A DNA stretch of 64,000 nucleotides from Geodermatophilus ruber (GCF_900114385.1 NZ_FOSW01000017.1:33866-97865), one strand, 5' to 3'. Positions 18,351-26,737 are shown, numbered from the stretch's first letter. The notes: generated by a model from the letters alone, not told the origin. Numbers and translations are program-made.

Positions 18351-20243
18351 ATGACCGAGCCCATCGCCCTCGAACCGGGGCGGCTCCTGGCAGGCCGCGC
18401 GGCCGCGCTCGACCTGGAGTGGACGTCGCTGCGCGGCGGGCCGGAACCCGGTGGCCCGCAGGTCGCGCGGGCCCGGATGTCCTTCCTCGGTGGCGAGACG
18501 GTGGGCCAGGGCGTGGTGCGCCAGCCGATCCTCGCCTCCTGGACGCGCTCCCGGCTGTGGGAGGTCGACCCCGACCGCCTCGACCTGCTGCTCGATGCCG
18601 ACCTGGAACGGGACACCCTGCTCACCCGGGCGGCCGAGCCCGTGCTGCGCGACATCGCCGACCTGTTCGCCACCGAGCCGGTCAGCGTCATCCTCTGCGA
18701 CGCGAAGGGCGTGGTCCTCAGCCGGCGCACCGGTGACTCCGGGCTGGAGCAGCACCTCGACCGAGTCTGGCTCGCCCCCGGCTTCAGCTACGCCGAGGAG
18801 TACGTCGGCACCAACGGCATCGGCACCGCGCTGGAGGGCCGCCGCCCGGCGCAGGTCTTCGGGCACGAGCACTACGTCGAGCACCTGGAGGACCTCGCCT
18901 GCGCCGGTGTCCCGATCCGGCACCCCATGTCGGGGAAGGTGCTCGGGGTCGTCGACCTGACCTGCTGGCGGCGGGACGCCGGCCCGCTGATGGTGGCCAC
19001 CGCCGGGACGCTGGCGCAGCGGGTCGAGCAGGTGCTGCTGCGCCAGTCGGGGCGCGGCGAGCTCGCGGTCCTCAACGACTACCTGGTGGCCTGCCGGCGC
19101 AATCGCGGGCCGGTGCTCGCGCTCGGCGAGGACCTGCTGATGCTCAACGACCGGGCGCGCGAGCTGCTCGACCCCGCCGACCAGGAGCCGCTGCTCGCCG
19201 AGGCGTGGGAGGCGCTGGGCGCCCGCCGGCGGCACCCGCTCGTGCTGGACCTGCCCAGCGGCCGGACCGCCCGGGTGTACTGCCGGCCGACGGTGACCGA
19301 CCGCGGGGTCGTCGGCGGCGTCCTCGACATCCACCTGACCAGCCCGGGGAGCAACGCGGGCCGGCCGTCGATCCCCCGCCCGCGTGCCCCGCTGGCCACG
19401 GCCGTCGGGTCGAGCCCGGCCTGGACCAAGTGCTGGCAGGCGGTCGACCGGCACCTGCAGGCGCGGGAGTGGCTGGTGCTGGCCGGCGAGGCGGGCAGCG
19501 GGAAGACGACGCTGGTCCGCGGCGTGCACCAGGGGCGCTCCCCGGCCGCGAGCCTGCGGGTGCTCTCGGCCGAGGACTTCGGGCCCCGCTGGAGCGCCGA
19601 GATCGAGGAGGAGCTGGCGACCAGCGGGGGGACGCTGGTGATCCGGCACGTCGACCGGCTCTCCGCCCGGGACGTCGACGAGCTCGCCGAGGTGCTCGAG
19701 CCCTGTCGCGAGTCCGCCGACGCGGACCGGCCCTGGGTGGTGGCCACGGTCACCACGACCGCGCGGGAGCCGGCGGTCGACCTGTCCCGCCTGCTCGCCT
19801 GCTTCCCGCGGACGATCGACGTCCCCCCGCTGCGGCACCACGTGGAGGACGTCGCCGAGCTGGTGCCGCACCTGCTCGCCCGGCTGGCGCACGGCCCGGG
19901 GCCGACCTGCCCGCCGGAGATCCTGCGGGTGCTCATGCACAACCGCTGGCCGGGCAACGTCGAACAGCTGGTGCAGGTGCTGCGCAAGGTGGTCGCGAAG
20001 CGGCGGGCCGGGCCGATCGAGCTCCGCGACCTGCCGACCGAGTGCCTGCTCAAGACCCGTCGGCTGCTGAGCCCCCTGGAGCTGCTCGAGTGCGACGCGA
20101 TCGTGGGTGCGCTCGTGGAGACCGGCGGGAGCAAGGTGGAGGCCGCCCGCCGGCTGGCGATGTCGCGGGCGACCATCTACCGCAAGATCCGGGACTACGG
20201 CATCGCCGTCCTCCCCTCCGGCGCCGTCGGGCAGGGGGGATGA
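18351..20243 (+). CDS. GAF/AAA/Fis-type transcriptional activator of the monooxygenase operon
   Basis: Regulator of 630 aa (AcoR/MimR-like) divergent from prmA, likely activating it. Layout: GAF-type sensor region at about residues 70-220 (EYVGTNGIGTALEGRRP is the typical AcoR patch), a second sensory stretch to about 340, an AAA domain at 350-540, and a C-terminal Fis helix-turn-helix (GGSKVEAARRLAMSRATIYR). Walker A is intact (GEAGSGKTTLV), but the sigma-54-contacting GAFTGA loop is absent and Walker B reads TLVIRHVDRL, without the usual Asp-Glu. This fits actinobacteria, which lack sigma-54, and suggests an activator that works with a sigma-70-type polymerase. ATG 18351 follows GGGAGG. Confidence 0.88.
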   Translation: MTEPIALEPGRLLAGRAAALDLEWTSLRGGPEPGGPQVARARMSFLGGETVGQGVVRQPILASWTRSRLWEVDPDRLDLLLDADLERDTLLTRAAEPVLRDIADLFATEPVSVILCDAKGVVLSRRTGDSGLEQHLDRVWLAPGFSYAEEYVGTNGIGTALEGRRPAQVFGHEHYVEHLEDLACAGVPIRHPMSGKVLGVVDLTCWRRDAGPLMVATAGTLAQRVEQVLLRQSGRGELAVLNDYLVACRRNRGPVLALGEDLLMLNDRARELLDPADQEPLLAEAWEALGARRRHPLVLDLPSGRTARVYCRPTVTDRGVVGGVLDIHLTSPGSNAGRPSIPRPRAPLATAVGSSPAWTKCWQAVDRHLQAREWLVLAGEAGSGKTTLVRGVHQGRSPAASLRVLSAEDFGPRWSAEIEEELATSGGTLVIRHVDRLSARDVDELAEVLEPCRESADADRPWVVATVTTTAREPAVDLSRLLACFPRTIDVPPLRHHVEDVAELVPHLLARLAHGPGPTCPPEILRVLMHNRWPGNVEQLVQVLRKVVAKRRAGPIELRDLPTECLLKTRRLLSPLELLECDAIVGALVETGGSKVEAARRLAMSRATIYRKIRDYGIAVLPSGAVGQGG

Positions 20244-20494
20244 GCGCCGTGGCGGCCGGGCCCCTGCCCGCCGGGGGTGGTGGGCTGCGCCGGATCCCGG
20301 GGGCCGTGACCGGGCGGACGGTCTGCATCGCCACCTGGCTGGTGGTCCTCGCGCTGGTCGGGGAGCCCGCCTGGCTCGCGGTGCTGTTGGCACTGGGCCT
20401 GGCGGGGGTGTGGGCCGCGCCCCTGGTCGTCGCGCGCCGGCGACCGTCCGGGCCGGCCCAGGCGCCCGGCCCCCCGGCCCGGCCGGGCCCCTGA
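20240..20494 (+). CDS. Small membrane protein downstream of the activator
   Basis: An 84-residue protein with two hydrophobic segments (about residues 26-40 and 43-60: WLVVLALVG, AWLAVLLALGLAGVWAAPLVV) and a basic/proline-rich cytoplasmic tail. No family recognised. The ATG overlaps the activator stop (ATGA) and GCAGGGGGG precedes it, so it is translated with the activator. It may tether or modulate the regulator or may be unrelated; the sequence does not say. Confidence 0.65.
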   Translation: MSAVAAGPLPAGGGGLRRIPGAVTGRTVCIATWLVVLALVGEPAWLAVLLALGLAGVWAAPLVVARRRPSGPAQAPGPPARPGP

Positions 20495-20577
20495 CGCGGA
20501 CTGCGTGCGCCCGGTGAGGCGACGATCACACGGAGGATGCGGGGCCTTCCGTGCCCCTGGCCGGGTATAGTTCAACG

Positions 20578-20718
20578 TTGGCGAAGGGGAGTAGCCCCCA
20601 ACGACGCGGTCGACACGCTGACGAACGCCGGTTCTCCGGTAGACGTCCGGCCGCGCGGCCCCGCTCCGGCGAGGCGGGCGAGACCTTCGGCCCAGGCAGC
20701 AGCAGACTGCCGGGCCGA
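20578..20718 (+). promoter_or_regulatory. yybP-ykoY manganese riboswitch with mutually exclusive hairpin
   Basis: The 271-base leader 20495-20765 holds a Mn2+-sensing yybP-ykoY aptamer. Loop 1 is GGGGAGTAG at 20586-20594 and loop 3 is GGGCGAGACC at 20676-20685; the closing stem P1 is CGAAGG (20582-20587) with CCTTCG (20684-20689). A second hairpin (20687-20699 with 20707-20718) shares bases 20687-20689 with P1, so only one can form. Mn2+ binding would favour P1 and allow expression of the exporter gene downstream. A -10-like TATAGT is at 20566-20571. Confidence 0.85.
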
Positions 20719-20765
20719 GGTTTCATGCCCCGGTCCCGGCCGGACCAGAGAGGCCCACCCGCTCC

Positions 20766-21353
20766 GTGGACGCAGTCCTCCTCAGCACACTCGTCTCCTT
20801 CGGCGTCATCTTCGTCGCCGAGCTGGGGGACAAGTCCCAGCTCATGGCGCTGACCTTCGCCACCCGCTTCCGGCCGTGGCCGGTCATCGCCGGTATCACC
20901 ATCGCCACCGCCATCGTGCACCTGGCCTCGGTCGGCCTCGGCTACGGGCTCGGTGCCGCCCTGCCCACCGGCTGGATCGGGCTGACCGCCGCGATCGCCT
21001 TCTTCGCCTTCGGTTTCTGGACCCTGCGCGGCGACGTCCTCACCGACGACGAGAAGGAGAAGGCCAACCGGGCCGTGAAGTCGGTCGTCATCGCCGTCGG
21101 CACCGCCTTCTTCCTGGCCGAGCTGGGCGACAAGACCATGCTGGCCACCATCACGCTGGCCACCGACTACGGCTGGTTCGGCGTGTGGCTCGGCTCCACC
21201 CTCGGCATGGTCGCCGCCGACGCGCTCGCGATCGTCGTCGGCCGGGCGCTGGGCAAGCGGCTCCCCGAGCGCGTCATCGCCTACGGCGCCGCGGCGCTGT
21301 TCTTCCTGTTCGGCATCTGGCTGGCCATCGAAGCGGTCGTCGAGCTGACCTGA
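20766..21353 (+). CDS. TMEM165/GDT1 (UPF0016) family Mn2+ exporter
   Basis: Membrane protein of 195 aa with six predicted transmembrane segments and the two family motifs E-x-G-D-K-[ST]: AELGDKSQLMAL near residue 20 and AELGDKTMLATI near residue 120. Members export Mn2+ or Ca2+ in exchange for protons. The presence of a manganese riboswitch directly upstream makes Mn2+ efflux the natural role. Start is GTG 20766, 48 bases after the riboswitch hairpin. Confidence 0.9.
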   Translation: MDAVLLSTLVSFGVIFVAELGDKSQLMALTFATRFRPWPVIAGITIATAIVHLASVGLGYGLGAALPTGWIGLTAAIAFFAFGFWTLRGDVLTDDEKEKANRAVKSVVIAVGTAFFLAELGDKTMLATITLATDYGWFGVWLGSTLGMVAADALAIVVGRALGKRLPERVIAYGAAALFFLFGIWLAIEAVVELT

Positions 21354-21447
21354 CCGGTCGTGGGCCGCCTCCTGCCGACCAGCAGCGGGGCGGCCCACAC
21401 CGGAAAACCGGCTGCGGCGGCGCCGGGCTGCGGGCTACGGTCCCCGC

Positions 21448-21462
21448 ATGCCGTTCCGTTGA
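21448..21462 (+). CDS. Possible leaderless four-codon upstream ORF (MPFR)
   Basis: A -10-like TACGGT at 21436-21441 is followed after six bases by ATG CCG TTC CGT TGA. This is the leaderless start geometry seen for many genes in this window. The tiny frame ends 21 bases before the ATG of the MFS gene and is in the same frame. If transcription starts at this ATG, ribosomes must pass it before reaching the transporter. Confidence 0.35.
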   Translation: MPFR

Positions 21463-21483
21463 CCCACGTCCCCGGACGCACTG

Positions 21484-22623
21484 ATGCCCGCGGCCCGGCG
21501 GTTCACCCGGCTGGCCGTGGGGTGGGCCGCGCTCTCGGAGCTGGTGCCCTACTACCCGCTCTACGCGCTGCTGTTCCTCGACACCGGCCTCGACGCGGCC
21601 GAGGTGTCCGCGCTGTTCGCCGTCTGGTCGATCGCCGGCCTGCTCACCGAGGTGCCCGCAGGTGTGCTGGCCGACCGCTGGTCCCGCCGCGGCGCGGTGG
21701 TGCTCGCCGGCGTGCTGCAGGCGGCCGGTTTCGCGCTGTGGACGGCGGCGCCCGGGACGGTGGCCTTCGCGGTCGGCTTCGCCGTCTGGGGCGTGGCCGG
21801 GGCACTGGCCTCCGGCGCCGTGGAGGCGCTGGTCTACGACGGCCTGGCCGCCCTCGGCGCGCGGGACTCCTACGCCCGGGTCAACGGCTGGATGACCTCG
21901 GCCGAGCTGCTCGTGCAGGTGCCCACGGCGGCCGCGGCCACCGTGCTGTTCGCCGTGGGCGGGTACCCGCTCGTCGGGTGGGTCAGCGTCGGGGTGTGCC
22001 TGGCCGCCGCCGCGCTCGCGCTGCGCTTCCCCGAGGCCCGGCACGTCGCCGAGGACGACCCCGCGGGCGCCCTGCGGCAGGGGCTGGCCCAGGCGCTGCG
22101 CCGTCCGGGCCTGCGGCTCGTGGTGCTCGCCGTCGCGCTGCTCGGCGGCCTCGACGCGGTGGAGGAGTACATCCCGGTGATGGCCCGCGACTGGGGCGTG
22201 CCGACCGCCGCCGTCCCGGCCGCCGCCCTCGCCGTCGCGCTGGCCGGGGCGCTGGGCGCCGCGCTGGGGGGCCGGGCCGAGCGGCTGCCCACCCGCTGGC
22301 TGCTCGCGCTGCTGGTGGGCGCCGGGCTGAGCCTGGCGGCTGCAGCCCTGTGGGCCCGGCCGGCCGCGCTCGCCGCGGTCGCCGCCGGGTACGGGCTGTA
22401 CCTGGCGGTGCTCGTCGTCGCCGAGGCCCGGCTGCAGCACCGGATCGTCGGTGCACACCGGGCGGCGATCACCTCGGTGGCCGGCCTGGGCCTGGAGCTC
22501 GCCTCGCTGCTGGTCTTCGCCGCGTGGGCGGTGGGCGGGCCGTTCGCGGTCGCGGGGCTGTTCCTCGCCGTCGTCCCGGTGGTCGCCGCGGGGCTGCACA
22601 CCCGCACCCCGGTGGCCCGGTAG
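21484..22623 (+). CDS. MFS transporter
   Basis: Major facilitator protein of 379 aa with about eleven to twelve transmembrane segments. The loop between helices 2 and 3 reads PAGVLADRWSRRGAVV, the usual G-x-L-A-D-R-[x]-G-R-like signature. The substrate is unknown; similar short MFS proteins are annotated as drug or sugar-analogue exporters. ATG 21484 has no good ribosome site, but a -10-like box and a four-codon frame lie just upstream. Confidence 0.85.
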   Translation: MPAARRFTRLAVGWAALSELVPYYPLYALLFLDTGLDAAEVSALFAVWSIAGLLTEVPAGVLADRWSRRGAVVLAGVLQAAGFALWTAAPGTVAFAVGFAVWGVAGALASGAVEALVYDGLAALGARDSYARVNGWMTSAELLVQVPTAAAATVLFAVGGYPLVGWVSVGVCLAAAALALRFPEARHVAEDDPAGALRQGLAQALRRPGLRLVVLAVALLGGLDAVEEYIPVMARDWGVPTAAVPAAALAVALAGALGAALGGRAERLPTRWLLALLVGAGLSLAAAALWARPAALAAVAAGYGLYLAVLVVAEARLQHRIVGAHRAAITSVAGLGLELASLLVFAAWAVGGPFAVAGLFLAVVPVVAAGLHTRTPVAR

Positions 22624-22652
22624 CCGACCGTCCGCGCTGAGAGCCCGCCGCC

Positions 22653-23825
22653 TCAGGTCACCGGGTGGGCCGCCTCGGCGGCCGCCGTGGCCGCGCGGAG
22701 CACCTCCTTGACCGGCAGGCCACGCTCGCGGGCCAGCGCGGCGACGTCCTCGAACTCCACGCTCACGTTGACCGGCCGCCCGCCGGCGACGGCGAGCTTC
22801 ACGCCCACCCGCCCGCCGAGCACCTCCACCGACCCCGTTGTCCGCTCGAGCGCCACCTTGCCGACCGGCACCACCCGCAGCCCGATCGTGGAGGTCGTCG
22901 CGAAGACCGCCGCCTGCACCGCCGCGACCCGCTCGGGCGGGCACAGCGCGGAGAGGGTGTGCGCGGGCCGGCCCTTCTTCATGAGGATCGGCGTGAGCCA
23001 GGCGTCCGAGGCGCCCGCGGCGTGCAGGGTGTCGAGGACGCCCGGCCACAGCCGCGGGTCGAGGTCGTCGACGTTGGCCTCGAGCACGACCGTCGTCGCC
23101 GGGGTGGGGCCCGCCGGCTCGCCCAGCACCAACCGCACGACGTTGGGCGCCTCGACCGGGTCCCGGGCGCCGGCGCCCACCCCCACGCGCTGCACGCGCA
23201 TCGGCGGCAGCGTCGTCCACTCGTCCACCCGGGCGGCCAGCAGCGCGGCCCCGGTGGGGGTGCACGCCTCGGCCGGGACCGGGCCGGCGTGCACGGGCGC
23301 GCCGGCGAGCAGCTCGAGCACGGCCGGGGCGGGCACCGGCACCACGCCGTGCGCGCTGCGCGCCGAGCCGCTGCCGAGCGCGACCGGCGAGGCGGTCAGC
23401 CGGTCCAACCGCAGGTGCTCCAGCGCCGCGACCACGCCGACCACGTCGGCGAGCGCGTCCAGCGCGCCGACCTCGTGGAAGTGCACGGTCTCCGGCGCCA
23501 CGCGGTGCACCCGCCCCTCGGCGAGGGCCAGCCGCTCGAAGACGGCGAGCGCCCCGTCGCGCACGGCCGGGGCCAGGGCGGCGCCGGCGAGCAGGGCGCG
23601 GACGTCGTCCCACGTCCGGTGCTCGGTGGTCACCGGCGCGTGCACGTGCACGCGGGTGGCGCCCAGCCCGTGCCGGCTCACGAGCTCGGAGGTCAGCTCG
23701 ATGCGCTCGACCGGGAGCGCGGCCACGGCGGCGGCCGGCACGTCGAGCGGCACCCCCGCGTCGACCAGCGCGCCGAGCAGCAGGTCACCCGAGGCGCCCG
23801 CCGCGAGGTCCAGCCAACCGATCAC
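22653..23825 (-). CDS. larC: Nickel-pincer cofactor biosynthesis protein LarC
   Basis: LarC inserts nickel into the pyridinium dithiocarboxylate cofactor of lactate racemase-type enzymes in a CTP-dependent step. The 390-aa protein has the LarC start (WLDLAAGASGDLLLGALVD), the ETVHFHEVGALDALADVVG segment near residue 100, and the C-terminal ANVDDLDPRLWPGVL and ILMKKGRPAHTLSAL patches. In some Firmicutes larC needs a programmed frameshift; here the frame is continuous. GTG 23825 lies nine bases after the stop of the GGDEF-LarB frame. larE and larA are not in the window. Confidence 0.88.
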   Translation of the reverse strand: MIGWLDLAAGASGDLLLGALVDAGVPLDVPAAAVAALPVERIELTSELVSRHGLGATRVHVHAPVTTEHRTWDDVRALLAGAALAPAVRDGALAVFERLALAEGRVHRVAPETVHFHEVGALDALADVVGVVAALEHLRLDRLTASPVALGSGSARSAHGVVPVPAPAVLELLAGAPVHAGPVPAEACTPTGAALLAARVDEWTTLPPMRVQRVGVGAGARDPVEAPNVVRLVLGEPAGPTPATTVVLEANVDDLDPRLWPGVLDTLHAAGASDAWLTPILMKKGRPAHTLSALCPPERVAAVQAAVFATTSTIGLRVVPVGKVALERTTGSVEVLGGRVGVKLAVAGGRPVNVSVEFEDVAALARERGLPVKEVLRAATAAAEAAHPVT

Positions 23826-23834
23826 GCCGTCGTC

Positions 23835-24671
23835 CTACCGGACGACACCGCGGCCAGGCGCCGTCCCCGACCTGGTCCTCCTGGCGATGCGGGCGGCGAA
23901 GACACCGGCGGCGTGGCCGTTGTCGATGTTGCTCACCACGACGCCGGGGGAGGCGGAGTTGAGCATGGTGATCAGGGCGCTGAACCCGCCGAACGAGCCG
24001 GGCTGCCCGGTCGAGGTGGGGACGGCGACGATCGGCACGTCGGTCAGCGCCGCGACCAGGCCGGCCAGCGAGGCGTCCAGCCCCGCGACCACGACCAGGC
24101 AGTCGACGTCCTGCAGCGCCGCGGGGTCGGCCAGCAGCCCGCGGATCCGGGTGCCGCCCAGGTCGTCGACCCGCACGACCTCGGTGCCGGTGATCCGGGC
24201 GACGAAGGCGGCCTCCGCGGCCACCGAGGTGTCGCCGCCGTTGCCGCTGAGCACGGCAACCCGGCCGACGGCCTCGGGGAGCGGGCCGACCGCCGCGGAC
24301 ATCGCCGCGGCGTCGACGGTGGTGTAGGCGTCGTGCTCGCTCGCCAGGGCGACCAGGGTCTCGGCGGTGGCGCGCACCACGACCGCAGGCCGGTCGGGGA
24401 ACTGCCGGCGCGCCTCACGGACCAGCGCCAGCACCTGCTCGGTGGTGCGGCCGGTGCCCCAGATGACGTCGGGCTCGGAGGGCACATCGCGGAACGGCAG
24501 GGCCGGGGCGGGGGCCGTCGTGCGCGCGGGCTCGGCCGGGCCGGAGGAGGCCGGCGGGGCGGGTGCCAGCGGCGGGTCGGTGGGGCCGCCCAGGCCCAGC
24601 GGCGGGTCGACGAGGAGGGGGGCGAAGCCGCCGGGATCGCCGGTCGGGTCGTCCAGCGGGGAAGGCTGCAC
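23835..24671 (-). other. larB: Possible separately expressed LarB-like protein (internal start)
   Basis: Within the long fusion frame, GTG 24671 (VQPSPLDDP) is preceded by TAGTGT at 24684-24679 with a seven-base spacer, the same leaderless promoter geometry as other genes here. This would give a 278-aa LarB-like protein translated alone, nine bases before larC. LarB carboxylates nicotinic acid adenine dinucleotide; the catalytic Cys is replaced by Ala here, so canonical activity is doubtful. Whether fusion, short form, or both are made cannot be told from sequence. Confidence 0.5.
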
Positions 24672-26639
24672 GGCAGGGACACTAACCGCCGCGGGGACCT
24701 TCTCCGGGGCTCCGACCAGGGCCGTGTCGTCCCCGGCAGGCTCGTCCGTCACAGCCGCCGCAGCCGCCCTCGGCGGGCCGAAGAGCGCGTCCAGCGGGCT
24801 GGCGCCGGCCCGGGTCTGGGTGACCGCCGAGAGCCGGACGACGCGGTCGCGGCCCCGCCGCTTGGCGTCGTAGAGCACGCCGTCGGCGGCGGCGAAGAGG
24901 GTGCGCCGGTCGTCGCCGCGGGTCGCCGAGGCGATCCCGACGCTGATGGTCACCGGCAGGCCGACACCGAGGCCGGCCCAGTCGTGGGCGGCGACCGCGC
25001 GGCGGGTGCGCTCCAGGGCGCGCTCGGCCTGCTCGGCGGTGGTCTCGGGCAGCAGGATGACGAACTCGTCGCCGGCCCAGCGGCAGACCTCGTCGGTGTC
25101 CCGGACGCCGGCGACCAGCAGCTCGGCGACCCGGCGCAGCACGGCGTCGCCCCCGGGGTGCCCGACGGCGTCGTTGATGGTCTTGAACCGGTCGACGTCG
25201 ACCACCGCGAGCGCCGGCGCCGCGCCGGAGGACAGCAGCCCGTCCAGCCGCGCCTCGGCGTAGCGGCGGTTGGGCAGGTGGGTGAGCGGGTCCTCGTAGG
25301 CCTGCCGGCGCAGCTGCCCGGCGGCCCGCTCGGTCTCCAGCAGGCTCTTGCGCCGGCCGAACAGCTCCACCCAGCGGGTGCGCCGCTCGTCGACCCGGTC
25401 CAGCTCGTCGGCGAGGTAGGCCTGCAGGTAGGGCAGGGCCCGGCCGGCGTCGTCCAGCTCGGAGTGCAGCGTGCACAGCTCGCGCAGCGCCGCCCGGCGC
25501 AACCGGGAGAGGCCGTGCTCGGTGGCGATCGCCAGCGCGCCGGCCAGCTGCTCGTCGGCGCCCGCACCGTCGCCCTGCCGGCGCAGCGCCCGGCCCAGGG
25601 CCAGCAGCGCCGCGGCCAGCAGGTCGCGGTCCCCGGAGGTCGCGGTGGCCCGGACGGCGGCGCGCAGCGGGCCGGCCGCGGCGGTGTGCTCGCCCAGCCC
25701 GACCAGCGCCCAGCCGTGCACCACCTGCGCGGCGACGACGGCCTCGGCCGACTCCGGGGGCAGCAACGCCAGCGCCTGCTCGGCCAGCCCCCGCGCCTCG
25801 GCGAAGTGCGGTCCGGCCGACTCCGGGACGCCGTCGTCGAGCAGCCCCTCCCCGAGCTCGGCGCACAGCTCGCCCAGCCGGGTGGCGGTGCGGGCCACGA
25901 GGACGTCGGCCTCCCCGTCGGCGGCATCCAGCGCGCCCGGGGTGGCCGCCGCCTGCACGGCGGTCTCGTGGGCCCGCCGCTGGTAGTCCAGGGCCAGCGG
26001 CATGAGCTCCAGGTCGGCGAGCACGCCGGCGAGCGTGCTCAGGGTGTCGACCAGCAGCAGCGACGCCGGGAGCCCGGGGTCGAGCAGGCTGGCCGCCTCC
26101 ACCGCCTCGTCCATGGCGGCGTCGACGCGGCGGGACAACAGCTCGATGCGGGCGTGCCGGGCCAGCCCGGCGGCTCGCTGCAGGTCGTCGGCGGTCGCGT
26201 CGAAGGCGGCCCGGGCCGAGCGGACCAGGGCGATGGCCAGGGCGGCGCGGGCGGCGCACTCCGCGCGGAGGTCGCCGTCGTCGCCCGGCCCGTCGCCGTC
26301 GATCAGCTCGGCCACGCCCGCGTGCAGGTCCAGGGCCGGCGGGGAACCGGTGCCGTGCGGCGGTTCGACCGGGTCGCCGACGAGGGTGAAGCCGGCCTGG
26401 CGCAGCCGGCGGACCAGCAGCTCGGCGTGCAGGGTGTCGGCCCAGGCCCGGCCGAGGTCGGCGGGCTCCTCGGCGGGTTCCTCGTCGGGGGAGCCGTCGC
26501 GGGGGGCGGGGGCCGCGTAGGGGGAGAGCTCGCCCTCGACGCCGGCGAGCAGCTCCTCGGCGTCGTCGAGCCGCCAGTGCGCGAGGGCGGCGGTCACCCT
26601 CTGGTGCAGGGTTCCCGGTGGCACGAGCGCACTGTGCAC
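23835..26639 (-). CDS. TPR-like/GGDEF diguanylate cyclase fused in frame to a LarB-like domain
   Basis: One uninterrupted frame of about 934 aa. Residues 1-440 are Ala/Leu-rich helical repeats of TPR type. A GGDEF domain follows at about 450-600, with DPLTHLPNRRYAEARLDGLL, VDVDRFKTINDAVGH and the active-site loop RWAGDEFVILLPE (AGDEF variant, usually active). A Pro/Ala/Asp-rich linker then leads, without a stop, into a PurE-like LarB domain at about 715-930 (SGNGGDTSVAAEA, VAGLDASLAGLVA, AVPTSTGQPGSFGG, SNIDNGHAAG). The LarB N-terminal helix region is shortened, and the cysteine normally found in LNSCxPG is Ala (LNSASPG). No ATG is available at the start; GTG 26639 is a guess among 26663, 26639 and 26624. 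Confidence 0.7.
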   Translation of the reverse strand: MHSALVPPGTLHQRVTAALAHWRLDDAEELLAGVEGELSPYAAPAPRDGSPDEEPAEEPADLGRAWADTLHAELLVRRLRQAGFTLVGDPVEPPHGTGSPPALDLHAGVAELIDGDGPGDDGDLRAECAARAALAIALVRSARAAFDATADDLQRAAGLARHARIELLSRRVDAAMDEAVEAASLLDPGLPASLLLVDTLSTLAGVLADLELMPLALDYQRRAHETAVQAAATPGALDAADGEADVLVARTATRLGELCAELGEGLLDDGVPESAGPHFAEARGLAEQALALLPPESAEAVVAAQVVHGWALVGLGEHTAAAGPLRAAVRATATSGDRDLLAAALLALGRALRRQGDGAGADEQLAGALAIATEHGLSRLRRAALRELCTLHSELDDAGRALPYLQAYLADELDRVDERRTRWVELFGRRKSLLETERAAGQLRRQAYEDPLTHLPNRRYAEARLDGLLSSGAAPALAVVDVDRFKTINDAVGHPGGDAVLRRVAELLVAGVRDTDEVCRWAGDEFVILLPETTAEQAERALERTRRAVAAHDWAGLGVGLPVTISVGIASATRGDDRRTLFAAADGVLYDAKRRGRDRVVRLSAVTQTRAGASPLDALFGPPRAAAAAVTDEPAGDDTALVGAPEKVPAAVSVPAVQPSPLDDPTGDPGGFAPLLVDPPLGLGGPTDPPLAPAPPASSGPAEPARTTAPAPALPFRDVPSEPDVIWGTGRTTEQVLALVREARRQFPDRPAVVVRATAETLVALASEHDAYTTVDAAAMSAAVGPLPEAVGRVAVLSGNGGDTSVAAEAAFVARITGTEVVRVDDLGGTRIRGLLADPAALQDVDCLVVVAGLDASLAGLVAALTDVPIVAVPTSTGQPGSFGGFSALITMLNSASPGVVVSNIDNGHAAGVFAARIARRTRSGTAPGRGVVR

Positions 26640-26737
26640 GGCGGTGGGGTTGGTGTCGAGCACCGGTCGGGGGGCGCGCCGGAGGGTGTGGTGCGCGTCG
26701 TCCGTTTCGTCACAGGAGCCCCATCCGGGCTGGGCGC

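Noticed and set aside
22653..23825. Programmed frameshift in larC
   Set aside because: The LarC frame is continuous from residue 1 to 390 with both domain signatures.
24660..24690. Frameshift separating GGDEF and LarB parts
   Set aside because: Both parts are read in the same frame with no stop, and no frame change is needed; an assembly error cannot be excluded by reading.
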